From NCBI GenBank assembly GCA_910585935.1, contig CAJUHN010000250.1, forward strand, positions 1-5,816: 5,816 nt of DNA, given 5' to 3'. This DNA is from an uncultured Lachnospiraceae bacterium. Lineage in GTDB: Bacteria; Bacillota; Clostridia; Lachnospirales; Lachnospiraceae. The position numbers were made by a program, and so were the translations under genes. Of the stretch, positions 1-5,726 are shown piece by piece; the first letter of the stretch is position 1; each line of letters begins with the position of its first letter. The notes below the pieces were generated by a model that saw only the letters and a list, made by a program, of their open reading frames with translations, made no database searches and was not told the DNA's origin.

Positions 1-90
1 GGTACTAAATTCGCAGCCCCTAACAGGACTGCTCATTAAGTACCAACGTCTTCCAAGGGGCTTCTTTTGGAATAGGTGCTTGCCGTAGCG
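1..90 (+). repeat. Structured intergenic repeat, copy 1 (right part only; left arm lies outside the window)
   Basis: This is the 3' part of the repeat also seen at 3752-3929, 5457-5621 and, inverted, 5727-5816. Visible parts are the core stem GGTAC (1-5) with GTACC (40-44), and an apical hairpin pairing GCAG (13-16) with CTGC (29-32) and CC (18-19) with GG (26-27), around a C17/A28 mismatch. Then come the core strand ACGTC (46-50), TTCCAAGG (51-58) and GGCTTC (59-64). The right arm ends in CTTGCCGTAGCG (79-90), the exact reverse complement of the left end of copy 3 (5457-5468). Positions 18-72 match copy 4 with one difference in 55 bases. The partner strands of the outer stem would lie upstream of position 1, so this copy's outer pairing cannot be tested. 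It sits about 60 bp upstream of the cysK promoter. The family is not recognised. Confidence 0.85.
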
Positions 91-150
91 TCCCCTTGAT
101 TTTAAAGTAATCTGAATTATCATATTTTAAAAGGGTATTTTTGGGGAGAG

Positions 151-179
151 TTGACATAGTATAAAAAGTAGAATATAAT
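151..179 (+). promoter_or_regulatory. Sigma-A-type promoter for cysK
   Basis: A perfect -35 box TTGACA (151-156) and a perfect -10 box TATAAT (174-179) are separated by exactly 17 bp, the optimum for the housekeeping sigma factor. The expected transcription start near 186 gives a leader of about 47 nt, too short for a T-box or large riboswitch. The leader ends in the ribosome-binding site AAGGAG (221-226), 6 nt before the ATG at 233. With both boxes at consensus, any regulation would more likely be repression than activation. No operator palindrome was obvious. Confidence 0.85.
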
Positions 180-232
180 ATGTGTAATTTTCCATAAGTT
201 TATAATAAAAAAGGGTAGTAAAGGAGTTTATA

Positions 233-1165
233 ATGGGAAGAATAAAGTATTCTTTAGAAGAGCTGATAGGAAAGACCCCAATGTTAGAGTTAGTTCAGAT
301 AGAAAAGAAGGAGGGACTTTTGGCTAGGATATATGCGAAATTAGAATATTTTAATCCGGCTGGAAGTGTGAAAGACAGAGTAGCAGCAGCAATGATAAGA
401 GATGCAGAAAAAAAGGGAATTTTAAAAGAAGATTCTGTCATCATTGAACCTACTAGCGGGAATACAGGAGTAGGGCTTGCTTGTGTAGCGGCGGCAAAGG
501 GATATCGAACTATTATTGTGATGCCAGATACTATGAGCGTGGAACGCAGAAGGCTAATTTGTGCTTATGGTGCAGAGTTAGTTTTAACAGAAGGGAAAAA
601 AGGGATGACAGGAGCGATTGAGAAGGCAGAAGAGTTAGCAAAAGAAATACCACATTCTTTTATTCCTGGTCAGTTTGAAAATATGTCAAATCCACAGATT
701 CATTTTGAAACGACAGGACCTGAGATATGGGAGGATATGGATAAAAAAGTGGATATTTTTATCGCTGGCGTAGGTACAGGAGGTACAATTACAGGTGTTG
801 GAAAGTATTTGAAAGAGAAAAATAAAGAGATTCAGATAATTGCTGTAGAACCAGCTCATTCGGCTGTACTTTCTGGAAAAGAAGCGAAGCCTCATAAGAT
901 ACAGGGGATAGGGGCTGGATTTATTCCTAAAGTTCTGAATACAGATATTTATGATGAAATTATAGAGGTGGAAGATGAAGAAGCATTTTCAGGAGGAAGA
1001 AAGATGGCGAAGGAAGAAGGAATTTTAGTGGGAATTTCTTCAGGAGCGGCTCTTTCTGCGGCAATAGCAGTGGCGAAAAGAGAAGAGAATAAAGATAAAA
1101 ATATTATAGTTCTATTGCCAGATACAGGAGAGCGCTATTTATCTACGCCTATGTTTTCGGAATAA
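233..1165 (+). CDS. cysK: Cysteine synthase (O-acetylserine sulfhydrylase), PLP-dependent
   Basis: This cytosolic enzyme makes L-cysteine from O-acetyl-L-serine and sulfide, the last step of sulfur assimilation. The 310-residue length is normal for the CysK/CysM family. Visible motifs are the PLP-lysine region NPAGSVKDR (Schiff-base lysine K47), the substrate loop PTSGNTG (residues 73-79), the phosphate-binding GTGGT (181-185), the GISSGAA segment (267-273; S270 would contact the PLP ring nitrogen) and a C-terminal PDTGERYLST. The start is supported by AAGGAG 6 nt upstream. The gene follows a consensus promoter, and tcdA begins 51 bp downstream without a visible terminator, so the two are probably co-transcribed. 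CysK rather than CysM or cystathionine beta-synthase is chosen on overall motif character and lack of extra domains. The exact thiol or acceptor preference is inferred, not shown. Confidence 0.95.
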   Translation: MGRIKYSLEELIGKTPMLELVQIEKKEGLLARIYAKLEYFNPAGSVKDRVAAAMIRDAEKKGILKEDSVIIEPTSGNTGVGLACVAAAKGYRTIIVMPDTMSVERRRLICAYGAELVLTEGKKGMTGAIEKAEELAKEIPHSFIPGQFENMSNPQIHFETTGPEIWEDMDKKVDIFIAGVGTGGTITGVGKYLKEKNKEIQIIAVEPAHSAVLSGKEAKPHKIQGIGAGFIPKVLNTDIYDEIIEVEDEEAFSGGRKMAKEEGILVGISSGAALSAAIAVAKREENKDKNIIVLLPDTGERYLSTPMFSE

Positions 1166-1216
1166 TTATATATTTTCTGTTGATTTTATAGGATAGAACA
1201 GTGAATGGAGAGATAA

Positions 1217-1954
1217 ATGAACAGAGAACAATTTTGCAGAACAGCTTTATTATTAGGGGAAGATGAAGTTTTAAAATTAGAAAAAAAATGGGTAGCAGTT
1301 TTTGGAGTTGGAGGAGTTGGCGGATTTGCGGTAGAGGCATTAGCTAGAAGTGGAGTTGGGAAGTTAGATATTTTTGATAATGATATTGTTGCATTATCAA
1401 ATTTAAATCGACAAATCATTGCACTTCATAGTACGATAGGGAGAGCGAAAGTTCAGGTGATGAAGGAAAGAATTTTAGATATCAATCCAGAAGCGGTTGT
1501 GAATGCTTATCAGACTTTTTATCTGCCAGAAAATGCTGACCAATTTGATTTGAGCAAATATGATTATATTATTGATGCTGTGGATACTGTTACAGCAAAA
1601 TTAGAGCTGGTAGTTCGGGCTGATCAAGTGAAAGTGCCGATTATCAGTAGTATGGGAGCTGGTAATAAATTAGATCCCACACAATTTGAAGTGACAGATA
1701 TTTATAAAACCAGTATATGCCCTTTAGCAAAGGTGATGAGAAGGGAATTAAAAGCAAGAAATATTTCAAAGCTAAAGGTGGTTTATTCCAAAGAAGTGCC
1801 ACAGAAGCCAAAAGAAGTAGAAGGTATAAAAAAGGAAAATGTAGAAAATCCTTCAAATAAAAAGCGTTCTACTCCCGGCAGTATTGCCTTTGTGCCTTCT
1901 GTAGCAGGGCTAATTCTTGCTGGGGAAGTGATAAAACAACTTACTATTCTTTGA
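1217..1954 (+). CDS. tcdA: tRNA threonylcarbamoyladenosine dehydratase (ThiF/E1-like, TcdA/CsdL family)
   Basis: TcdA-family enzymes use ATP to dehydrate and cyclise t6A37 in ANN-decoding tRNAs, giving cyclic t6A. The 245-residue protein begins with an E1-type Rossmann fold: GVGGVGG (30-36), an acidic DIFDND segment (51-56), NLNRQ with R65, K78, and IIDAVDT (118-124). Family-typical later elements are SSMGAGNKLDPT (144-155), CPLAKVMRRELKAR (168-181) and VVYSKEVP (188-195). These separate it from ThiF, MoeB and HesA, and no zinc CxxC pairs are present. A charged, Lys/Glu-rich stretch at about 197-217 is probably a disordered loop. The ATG follows GGAG (1207-1210) by 6 nt. It is likely translated from the cysK transcript. 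Its 3' end overlaps the convergent patB by 11 bp. The family assignment is firm; cyclisation activity is inferred from homologues. Confidence 0.9.
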   Translation: MNREQFCRTALLLGEDEVLKLEKKWVAVFGVGGVGGFAVEALARSGVGKLDIFDNDIVALSNLNRQIIALHSTIGRAKVQVMKERILDINPEAVVNAYQTFYLPENADQFDLSKYDYIIDAVDTVTAKLELVVRADQVKVPIISSMGAGNKLDPTQFEVTDIYKTSICPLAKVMRRELKARNISKLKVVYSKEVPQKPKEVEGIKKENVENPSNKKRSTPGSIAFVPSVAGLILAGEVIKQLTIL

Positions 1955-3116
1955 TAGCGCGTTTTAAGCGAACCATCGCCTGTTCTAATATTTTACGGGG
2001 ACAGGCGATATTAAAGCGTTCAAATTGCCTTCCCTCTTCTCCGAACATAGTGCCAGCATTTAGCCAGAGCTTTGCTTTATATATGATAAAATTTTCTAAT
2101 TCTTCCTCTGACAGACCTAGTTCTGAAAAATCTATCCAGAGGAGATATGTGCCTTCTGGTTCGACTAAATGAATCATGGGCAAATTTTCTATAAGAAAAT
2201 TTCTGACATAAGAAATATTAGAAGATAAATATTCTTTTAGTTCTTCTAGCCATGGTTCTCCATAAGTGTACGCTGCCTGACATGCAGTGATGCCAAATAA
2301 GTTAGGGGAAGGGAATTTTATTTCTTCTAAAGCAGATTGAAATTGTGCGCGCAATTTTGGATTAGGAATAAAAATATTGGAGATTTGTAAACCAGCTAAA
2401 TTAAAGGTTTTGGTGGGAGCAGTGCAAATGATACAATGATTAGCAAAAGCTTCTGAAATAGAAGCGAATATGGTATGCTGAAAACCTTTATAAATAAAAT
2501 CACAATGGATTTCGTCTGATAAGACGAGAACATCATGTTTAAGACAAATATTTCCCATCTCAGTTAACTCTTCTTTTGTCCAAACTCTTCCTACTGGATT
2601 ATGAGGGCTGCAAAGAATAAATAATTTGACCCTATGTTCTACAATCTTTTTCTCAAAATCTTCAAAATCTATTTGATATTTTCCATTGTGATAAAGAAGA
2701 GGATTATTTACTACTTTTCTTTTATTCGTTTCCACTACATGAGTAAAGGGGTGATAGACAGGACGTTGAATGAGGACACTATCCCCTTCTTTTGTGAATG
2801 TTCTGACAGCGATAGAAAGAGCAGAAACTACGGTGGGGGTACAGACAAGCCAATCCTTTTGCACATTCCATGAAAAGCGAGAGGAAAACCAATGAGCGAG
2901 AGTGAGAAAATAAGGTTCTTTGATACCAGTATAACCATAGATTCCATGTTCTGCGAGTTTAGAAAGAGCAGTGATGACTTCAGGCGGAGATTGGAAATCC
3001 ATATCAGCCACCCAAAGGGGTAATACATCATCAGGATATTGATGTTCCTTTATAAAATCATATTTTATAGAATTAGTATTGTGACGATCGATGATATTAT
3101 CAAAGCGTGAATTCAT
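1944..3116 (-). CDS. patB: PatB/MalY-type aminotransferase, cystathionine/cysteine C-S lyase
   Basis: This fold-type I PLP enzyme of the MalY/PatB subgroup cleaves the C-S bond of cystathionine or cysteine-like substrates to pyruvate, ammonia and a thiol. Motifs in order (390-residue form) are LPLWVADMDF (32-41), RPVYHPF (118-124), SPHNPVGRVW (170-179), SDEIHCDF (200-207), TAPTKTFNLAGLQ (232-244) with PLP lysine K236, and WLNAGTMFGEEG followed by RFNIACPR (R374 would bind the substrate carboxylate). An upstream in-frame ATG at 3134 would add MIGGIK, but TAGGAGG (3130-3124) overlaps that extension and sits 7 nt before the ATG at 3116, so 3116 is the better start. The gene is divergent from an Rrf2 regulator and overlaps tcdA tail-to-tail. 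PatB-like proteins can also act as regulators (E. coli MalY), and substrate preference cannot be read from sequence. Confidence 0.92.
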   Translation of the reverse strand: MNSRFDNIIDRHNTNSIKYDFIKEHQYPDDVLPLWVADMDFQSPPEVITALSKLAEHGIYGYTGIKEPYFLTLAHWFSSRFSWNVQKDWLVCTPTVVSALSIAVRTFTKEGDSVLIQRPVYHPFTHVVETNKRKVVNNPLLYHNGKYQIDFEDFEKKIVEHRVKLFILCSPHNPVGRVWTKEELTEMGNICLKHDVLVLSDEIHCDFIYKGFQHTIFASISEAFANHCIICTAPTKTFNLAGLQISNIFIPNPKLRAQFQSALEEIKFPSPNLFGITACQAAYTYGEPWLEELKEYLSSNISYVRNFLIENLPMIHLVEPEGTYLLWIDFSELGLSEEELENFIIYKAKLWLNAGTMFGEEGRQFERFNIACPRKILEQAMVRLKRAIKE

Positions 3117-3146
3117 TTTAATTCCTCCTATCATAAAATATAAAAA

Positions 3147-3175
3147 AGTTTAACAGACGGAGAGTAGAATGTCAA
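3147..3175 (-). promoter_or_regulatory. Promoter for patB
   Basis: On the minus strand a perfect TTGACA (3175-3170) is followed after 17 bp by TAAACT (3152-3147), four of six matches to the -10 consensus. The start would fall near 3140, giving a leader of about 24 nt that contains the TAGGAGG ribosome-binding site. The -35 box overlaps one of two AATTAG-containing direct repeats (3174-3185 and 3195-3207), a position from which a repressor could act. Confidence 0.65.
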
Positions 3176-3278
3176 TTAGTAATATTTTTTTCAAAATTAG
3201 GTATTATTTAAGTTTTTTTAGATTGTTTAGGAGAATTTAGAGAAAAGAAAGAGATAATTATTTAGGAGGTAAGTTTTT

Positions 3279-3704
3279 ATGAAGATTTCTACAAAAGGTA
3301 GATATGCATTAAGAATGATGTTAGATTTAGCGATAAATGATACTGGAAATTATATTAAAATAAAAGAAATTGCACAAAGACAGGGAATATCAGATAAATA
3401 TTTAGAACAGATTATTACAATGTTAAGTAGGGCAGGTTATGTAAAAAGTGTGAGAGGGGCATCTGGCGGATATAAATTATCGAAAAAGCCAGAAGAATAT
3501 ACAGTGGGAATGATTCTCCGTTTGACAGAAGGAAGTTTAGTACCTGTTGCATGTTTAGAAGATGATGTGAATGAATGTCCGAGAAGTTATGACTGTGCAA
3601 CAATAGAAGTATATAAAAGGTTAAATGAAGCGATTGAATCTGTAATAGATAGTATGACTTTAGGAGATTTGATGGAGATACAACTTGATAAAAAAAGAGT
3701 GTGA
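3279..3704 (+). CDS. Rrf2-family transcriptional regulator, IscR-like with three cysteines
   Basis: This 141-residue winged-helix repressor/activator opens with the family hallmark MKISTKGRYALRMMLDLA. The recognition region ISDKYLEQIITMLSRAGYVKSVRG (37-60) and wing ASGGYKLSKKPEEYTVGMILRLTEG (61-85) are intact. Residues 91-106 carry C92, C100 and C106 (C-x7-C-x5-C), where IscR and NsrR bind an Fe-S cluster. Bacillus CymR, the cysteine-responsive Rrf2 protein, lacks such cysteines, so this one is more IscR-like and probably senses Fe-S, redox or NO status. The ATG lies 8 nt after AGGAGGT (3264-3270). No iscS/nifS, iscU or trmU gene follows, as would be common for clostridial iscR; repeat copy 2 and a convergent mntP come next. 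It is divergent from patB (162 bp between starts), so autoregulation and patB control are plausible but inferred. Confidence 0.9.
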   Translation: MKISTKGRYALRMMLDLAINDTGNYIKIKEIAQRQGISDKYLEQIITMLSRAGYVKSVRGASGGYKLSKKPEEYTVGMILRLTEGSLVPVACLEDDVNECPRSYDCATIEVYKRLNEAIESVIDSMTLGDLMEIQLDKKRV

Positions 3705-3751
3705 TAAATAGGATGTGGGAAGGGATATTTTGGTTGGAATTTCTAATTTTT

Positions 3752-3929
3752 GAGGCGGCACATGGTATCCTCTCTGTTCCAACGAAGCCGCGCTTTCGCT
3801 CCGTTCCAGACGTAGTGGTACTAAGCGCACAGCCCTTTTGGGCTGTTTGCTAAGTGCCGACGTCTTCCAAGGGGCTTCTTTTGGAATAGAGAGGATACCA
3901 TGTGCCTCGGCTAGTTTGTGGGCTATTCT
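3752..3929 (+). repeat. Structured intergenic repeat, copy 2 (complete, best-paired copy)
   Basis: This long imperfect palindrome lies between the convergent ends of the Rrf2 gene and mntP. Outer arms pair GAGGC (3752-3756) with GCCTC (3904-3908), then after a 3-nt bulge 3760-3775 with 3888-3903 (16 of 16), a G3776/T3887 wobble, TTCCAA (3777-3782) with TTGGAA (3881-3886), and GAAGCC (3784-3789) with GGCTTC (3873-3878). Inside are a small hairpin GCG-CTTT-CGC (3790-3799) and the core stem GACGT (3809-3813) with ACGTC (3860-3864), flanked by TTCCA on both strands. Further in are GGTAC (3817-3821) with GTGCC (3854-3858), and an apical hairpin ACAGCCC (3829-3835) with GGGCTGT (3840-3846) around a TTTT loop. 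A tail CTAG-N7-GCTATTCT (3911-3929) follows. No T-run follows the stem on either strand, so it is not a standard intrinsic terminator. Confidence 0.92.
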
Positions 3930-3962
3930 GGTGAATTTGTATGGTGGTGGGATTTACTTATT

Positions 3963-4520
3963 TTAAAAATATGATGAAAAGAGGTATTCTATTAGGATTT
4001 TTAATGCGATTAGTATTAAGATAATGCCTCCCATTTGTTCTGCTTTGGATTTATATTTTACTCCAAACATGTTGCCGATTTTTACTCCTATCACAGATAG
4101 AGAGAATGTGAGTGTGCCAATAAAACAGATAGAAAAGAGGAGATTAAAATCTAAAAAGGCAAAGGTTACTCCTACTGCGAGAGCGTCGATGCTAGTAGCA
4201 ATAGCTAATAGAAGCATAGTATAAAATTTGAAGGAATTATCTATAGAATCTATTTTTTCTTTTGCGTTTTTTATCATATTAATGCCGATGGAGGTCAGCA
4301 AAAAGAATGATATCCAGTGTTCATAAGATAGAATATTGTTATGAAGATGTGAGCCTAATAGATATCCAAATAAGGGCATTAGTGCTTGAAAGCTTCCGAA
4401 ATAGAATCCGGTGATAAGAGCGTTTTTCCAACTCATTTTTGTCATAGAAAGCCCTTTACAAATGGCGACAGCAAAAGCATCCATCGCCACTCCGACTGCA
4501 ATCATAAATAATTCCAACAT
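3963..4520 (-). CDS. mntP: Manganese efflux pump MntP
   Basis: This integral membrane protein exports Mn2+ from the cytoplasm (MntP, formerly YebN/DUF204 family). The 185-residue length is typical and hydrophobicity fits six membrane segments arranged as two related halves. Family motifs are GVAMDAFAVAICKG (10-23) with D14, FYFGSFQALMPLFG (39-52), and the second-half match ATSIDALAVGVTFAF (108-122) with D112. SLSVIGVKIG (140-149) and EQMGGIILILIALKIL (161-176) follow. D14 and D112 correspond to the conserved transport aspartates of the two halves. The start is chosen so D14 keeps the usual distance from the N-terminus; the site upstream (CGGAAA) is weak, and an alternative ATG five codons in is no better. 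No yybP-ykoY manganese riboswitch was seen in the A/T-rich 189-bp leader region 4521-4709. The gene is convergent with the Rrf2 gene across repeat copy 2. Confidence 0.93.
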   Translation of the reverse strand: MLELFMIAVGVAMDAFAVAICKGLSMTKMSWKNALITGFYFGSFQALMPLFGYLLGSHLHNNILSYEHWISFFLLTSIGINMIKNAKEKIDSIDNSFKFYTMLLLAIATSIDALAVGVTFAFLDFNLLFSICFIGTLTFSLSVIGVKIGNMFGVKYKSKAEQMGGIILILIALKILIEYLFSSYF

Positions 4521-4709
4521 AATTTCCGATTAAAGTGTTTTTCTTTTATATTTTATTAAAAAAAGGGATAAAAAAGACCTATTTATCTTTTATATTAATT
4601 TGTATTTTTTCGCTATATGAATGAAAAAAAGAATTTAATATAGGAATATGATATTACTAAATATTTACAATAAAAGGTCGATATGAATAGAAAAAAGGGA
4701 GGGTAAAAT

Positions 4710-5375
4710 ATGAAAGTAACACAGGATTCTGGATATTATAATTATTGGAATAATATAAATACAAAAAGTGATAAAAAAGAGAAAGAAAAAAAGCAAGCTC
4801 AAGTATCTACTTCTTCCACATCTAAAAATAAAAAGAAAAAGAAGAAACCCGGAATTAATGTGAAGAAAGCGATCAGCTCATCTAGATATCTTCTTCGCCT
4901 CGCTAATGCAAAATCTGTGCCAAAGGTCAATGGAGTCATTCGAGCAGCGAGGGCGGATATGGTGTTTGTGAGGAGCAGTGGTTCAAGTAATCAGCAGGTA
5001 GAAAGGGCAATACGTATTTTAAAGAGAGTAGTAGCAAAGGGAAATATAAAAGCAGGTAAATTAAAAAAGGAAAAACAATTAAAAACACAAAAAGAAATAG
5101 CAAAAAAATTGCATAAAGAGAAAAAAGCCAGAGAATTACAGATGAAATTGCGCTCTAAAAAGAATTGCAGGAAGAGAAAAGAAAGAGCAGATGCAGCGAC
5201 AGATTTAGAAACTGTAACAATAGAATCGAATCCTCAGCAGGATAGTTATGAAGAGAGGATAGCGGCATATGAAGCTCTTACAGAAACAACAAATTCTAGT
5301 ATCGATGTCGTTGTTTCTGATGCTACACCTGTAGCAGAAGCAGTAGATACAGGGGGAATTGATATTACAGTATAA
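4710..5375 (+). CDS. Hypothetical lysine-rich protein with acidic C-terminal tail
   Basis: I do not recognise this 221-residue protein. It looks genuine: GGGAGGG (4697-4703) stands 6 nt before the ATG, and no membrane segment or signal peptide is visible. By count, residues 1-160 hold 37 Lys and 13 Arg against 11 acidic residues, whereas 161-221 hold 14 acidic residues, one Arg and no Lys. The N-terminus starts with a Tyr/Trp/Asn-rich patch (9-17), then a Ser/Thr/Lys linker with six consecutive lysines (41-46). Residues 50-115 look like a compact, helical, more hydrophobic domain; 115-160 is a highly charged, probably continuous helix; 161-221 is probably disordered. A nucleic-acid or polyanion partner is possible given the charge, but that is speculation. 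It is divergent from mntP (189 bp apart), with repeat copy 3 beginning 81 bp after its stop. It appears monocistronic here. Confidence 0.8.
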   Translation: MKVTQDSGYYNYWNNINTKSDKKEKEKKQAQVSTSSTSKNKKKKKKPGINVKKAISSSRYLLRLANAKSVPKVNGVIRAARADMVFVRSSGSSNQQVERAIRILKRVVAKGNIKAGKLKKEKQLKTQKEIAKKLHKEKKARELQMKLRSKKNCRKRKERADAATDLETVTIESNPQQDSYEERIAAYEALTETTNSSIDVVVSDATPVAEAVDTGGIDITV

Positions 5376-5456
5376 AAGTATTGTATATTAACCTCTTAGA
5401 ATTTTACTATCCAATCATTTTTATGTTTTATAAAGAGAACATTTTGACGAAAGGTT

Positions 5457-5621
5457 CGCTACGGCAAGAAAGTATTCTAACGAAGACGCGCTTTCGCTCC
5501 GTTCCAGACGTAATGGTACTAAATTCTCGGCGCGTCACCGCACCGCTCATTAAGTACCAACGTCTTCCAAGGGTCTTCTTTTAGAATACTGTCTTGCCTC
5601 CGCTAGATCGTTAGCTATTCT
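5457..5621 (+). repeat. Structured intergenic repeat, copy 3 (complete)
   Basis: This has the same architecture as copy 2 with different arms. GGCAAGAA (5463-5470) pairs with GTCTTGCC (5591-5598) at seven of eight positions, AGTATTCTAA (5471-5480) pairs perfectly with TTAGAATACT (5581-5590), and GAAGAC (5482-5487) pairs with GTCTTC (5573-5578). The inner hairpin GCG-CTTT-CGC, the stem GACGT (5507-5511) with ACGTC (5560-5564), and GGTACT (5515-5520) with AGTACC (5553-5558) are all kept. The apical hairpin has another sequence, CGGCGCG (5528-5534) with CGCACCG (5539-5545), with a C5531/A5542 mismatch at the place where copy 1 also has C/A. The tail CTAG-N7-GCTATTCT (5603-5621) matches copy 2. 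The left end CGCTACGGCAAG (5457-5468) is the reverse complement of the right end of copy 1. It lies 81 bp downstream of the hypothetical gene. Confidence 0.92.
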
Positions 5622-5629
5622 AGGAAAAA

Positions 5630-5660
5630 GTTATATCTTCTACAATTCGTAGAATGTCAA
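5630..5660 (-). promoter_or_regulatory. Promoter-like sequence on the minus strand, reading into repeat copy 3
   Basis: On the minus strand a perfect TTGACA (5660-5655) is followed by TATAAC (5635-5630) with a 19-bp spacer, longer than ideal. The spacer holds an inverted repeat, TTCTAC and GTAGAA around a 5-nt centre (5638-5654). TTGACATTCTAC is shared exactly with the patB promoter. No minus-strand gene follows, so if active it would yield RNA through copy 3, antisense to the hypothetical gene. Chance occurrence in A/T-rich DNA is a real alternative. Confidence 0.3.
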
Positions 5661-5726
5661 GCTGTTGTTATAATTCAATTTGTTGCGTTAGTTTATTTGG
5701 AATGGAATTGATAAGATATTTTTTGT

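Noticed and set aside
1951..2172. Plus-strand open frame inside the patB region, and similar frames opposite cysK, tcdA and the Rrf2 gene
   Set aside because: These are antisense shadows of well-supported genes, with no ribosome-binding site or recognisable protein character.
3279..3704. Naming the Rrf2 protein CymR because cysK and patB are nearby
   Set aside because: The C92/C100/C106 pattern is IscR-like and absent from Bacillus CymR, so position alone does not justify the name.
3752..3929. Repeat copy 2 as a standard bidirectional Rho-independent terminator for the Rrf2 gene and mntP
   Set aside because: The stem is far longer and more branched than a terminator, and neither strand has a T-run after it. 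A role in halting transcription remains possible but not by the classic signature.
4564..4592. GATAAA/TTTATC hairpin between mntP and the hypothetical gene
   Set aside because: A six-pair A/T stem in A/T-rich DNA is expected by chance and has no T-run or conserved context.
4521..4709. yybP-ykoY manganese riboswitch upstream of mntP
   Set aside because: I looked for the conserved GGGGAGTAG-type core on the minus strand and did not see it. The region is simply A/T-rich.
5381..5584. 67-codon plus-strand open frame after the hypothetical gene
   Set aside because: It runs straight through palindromic repeat copy 3, has no ribosome-binding site, and its translation reflects the repeat rather than a protein.
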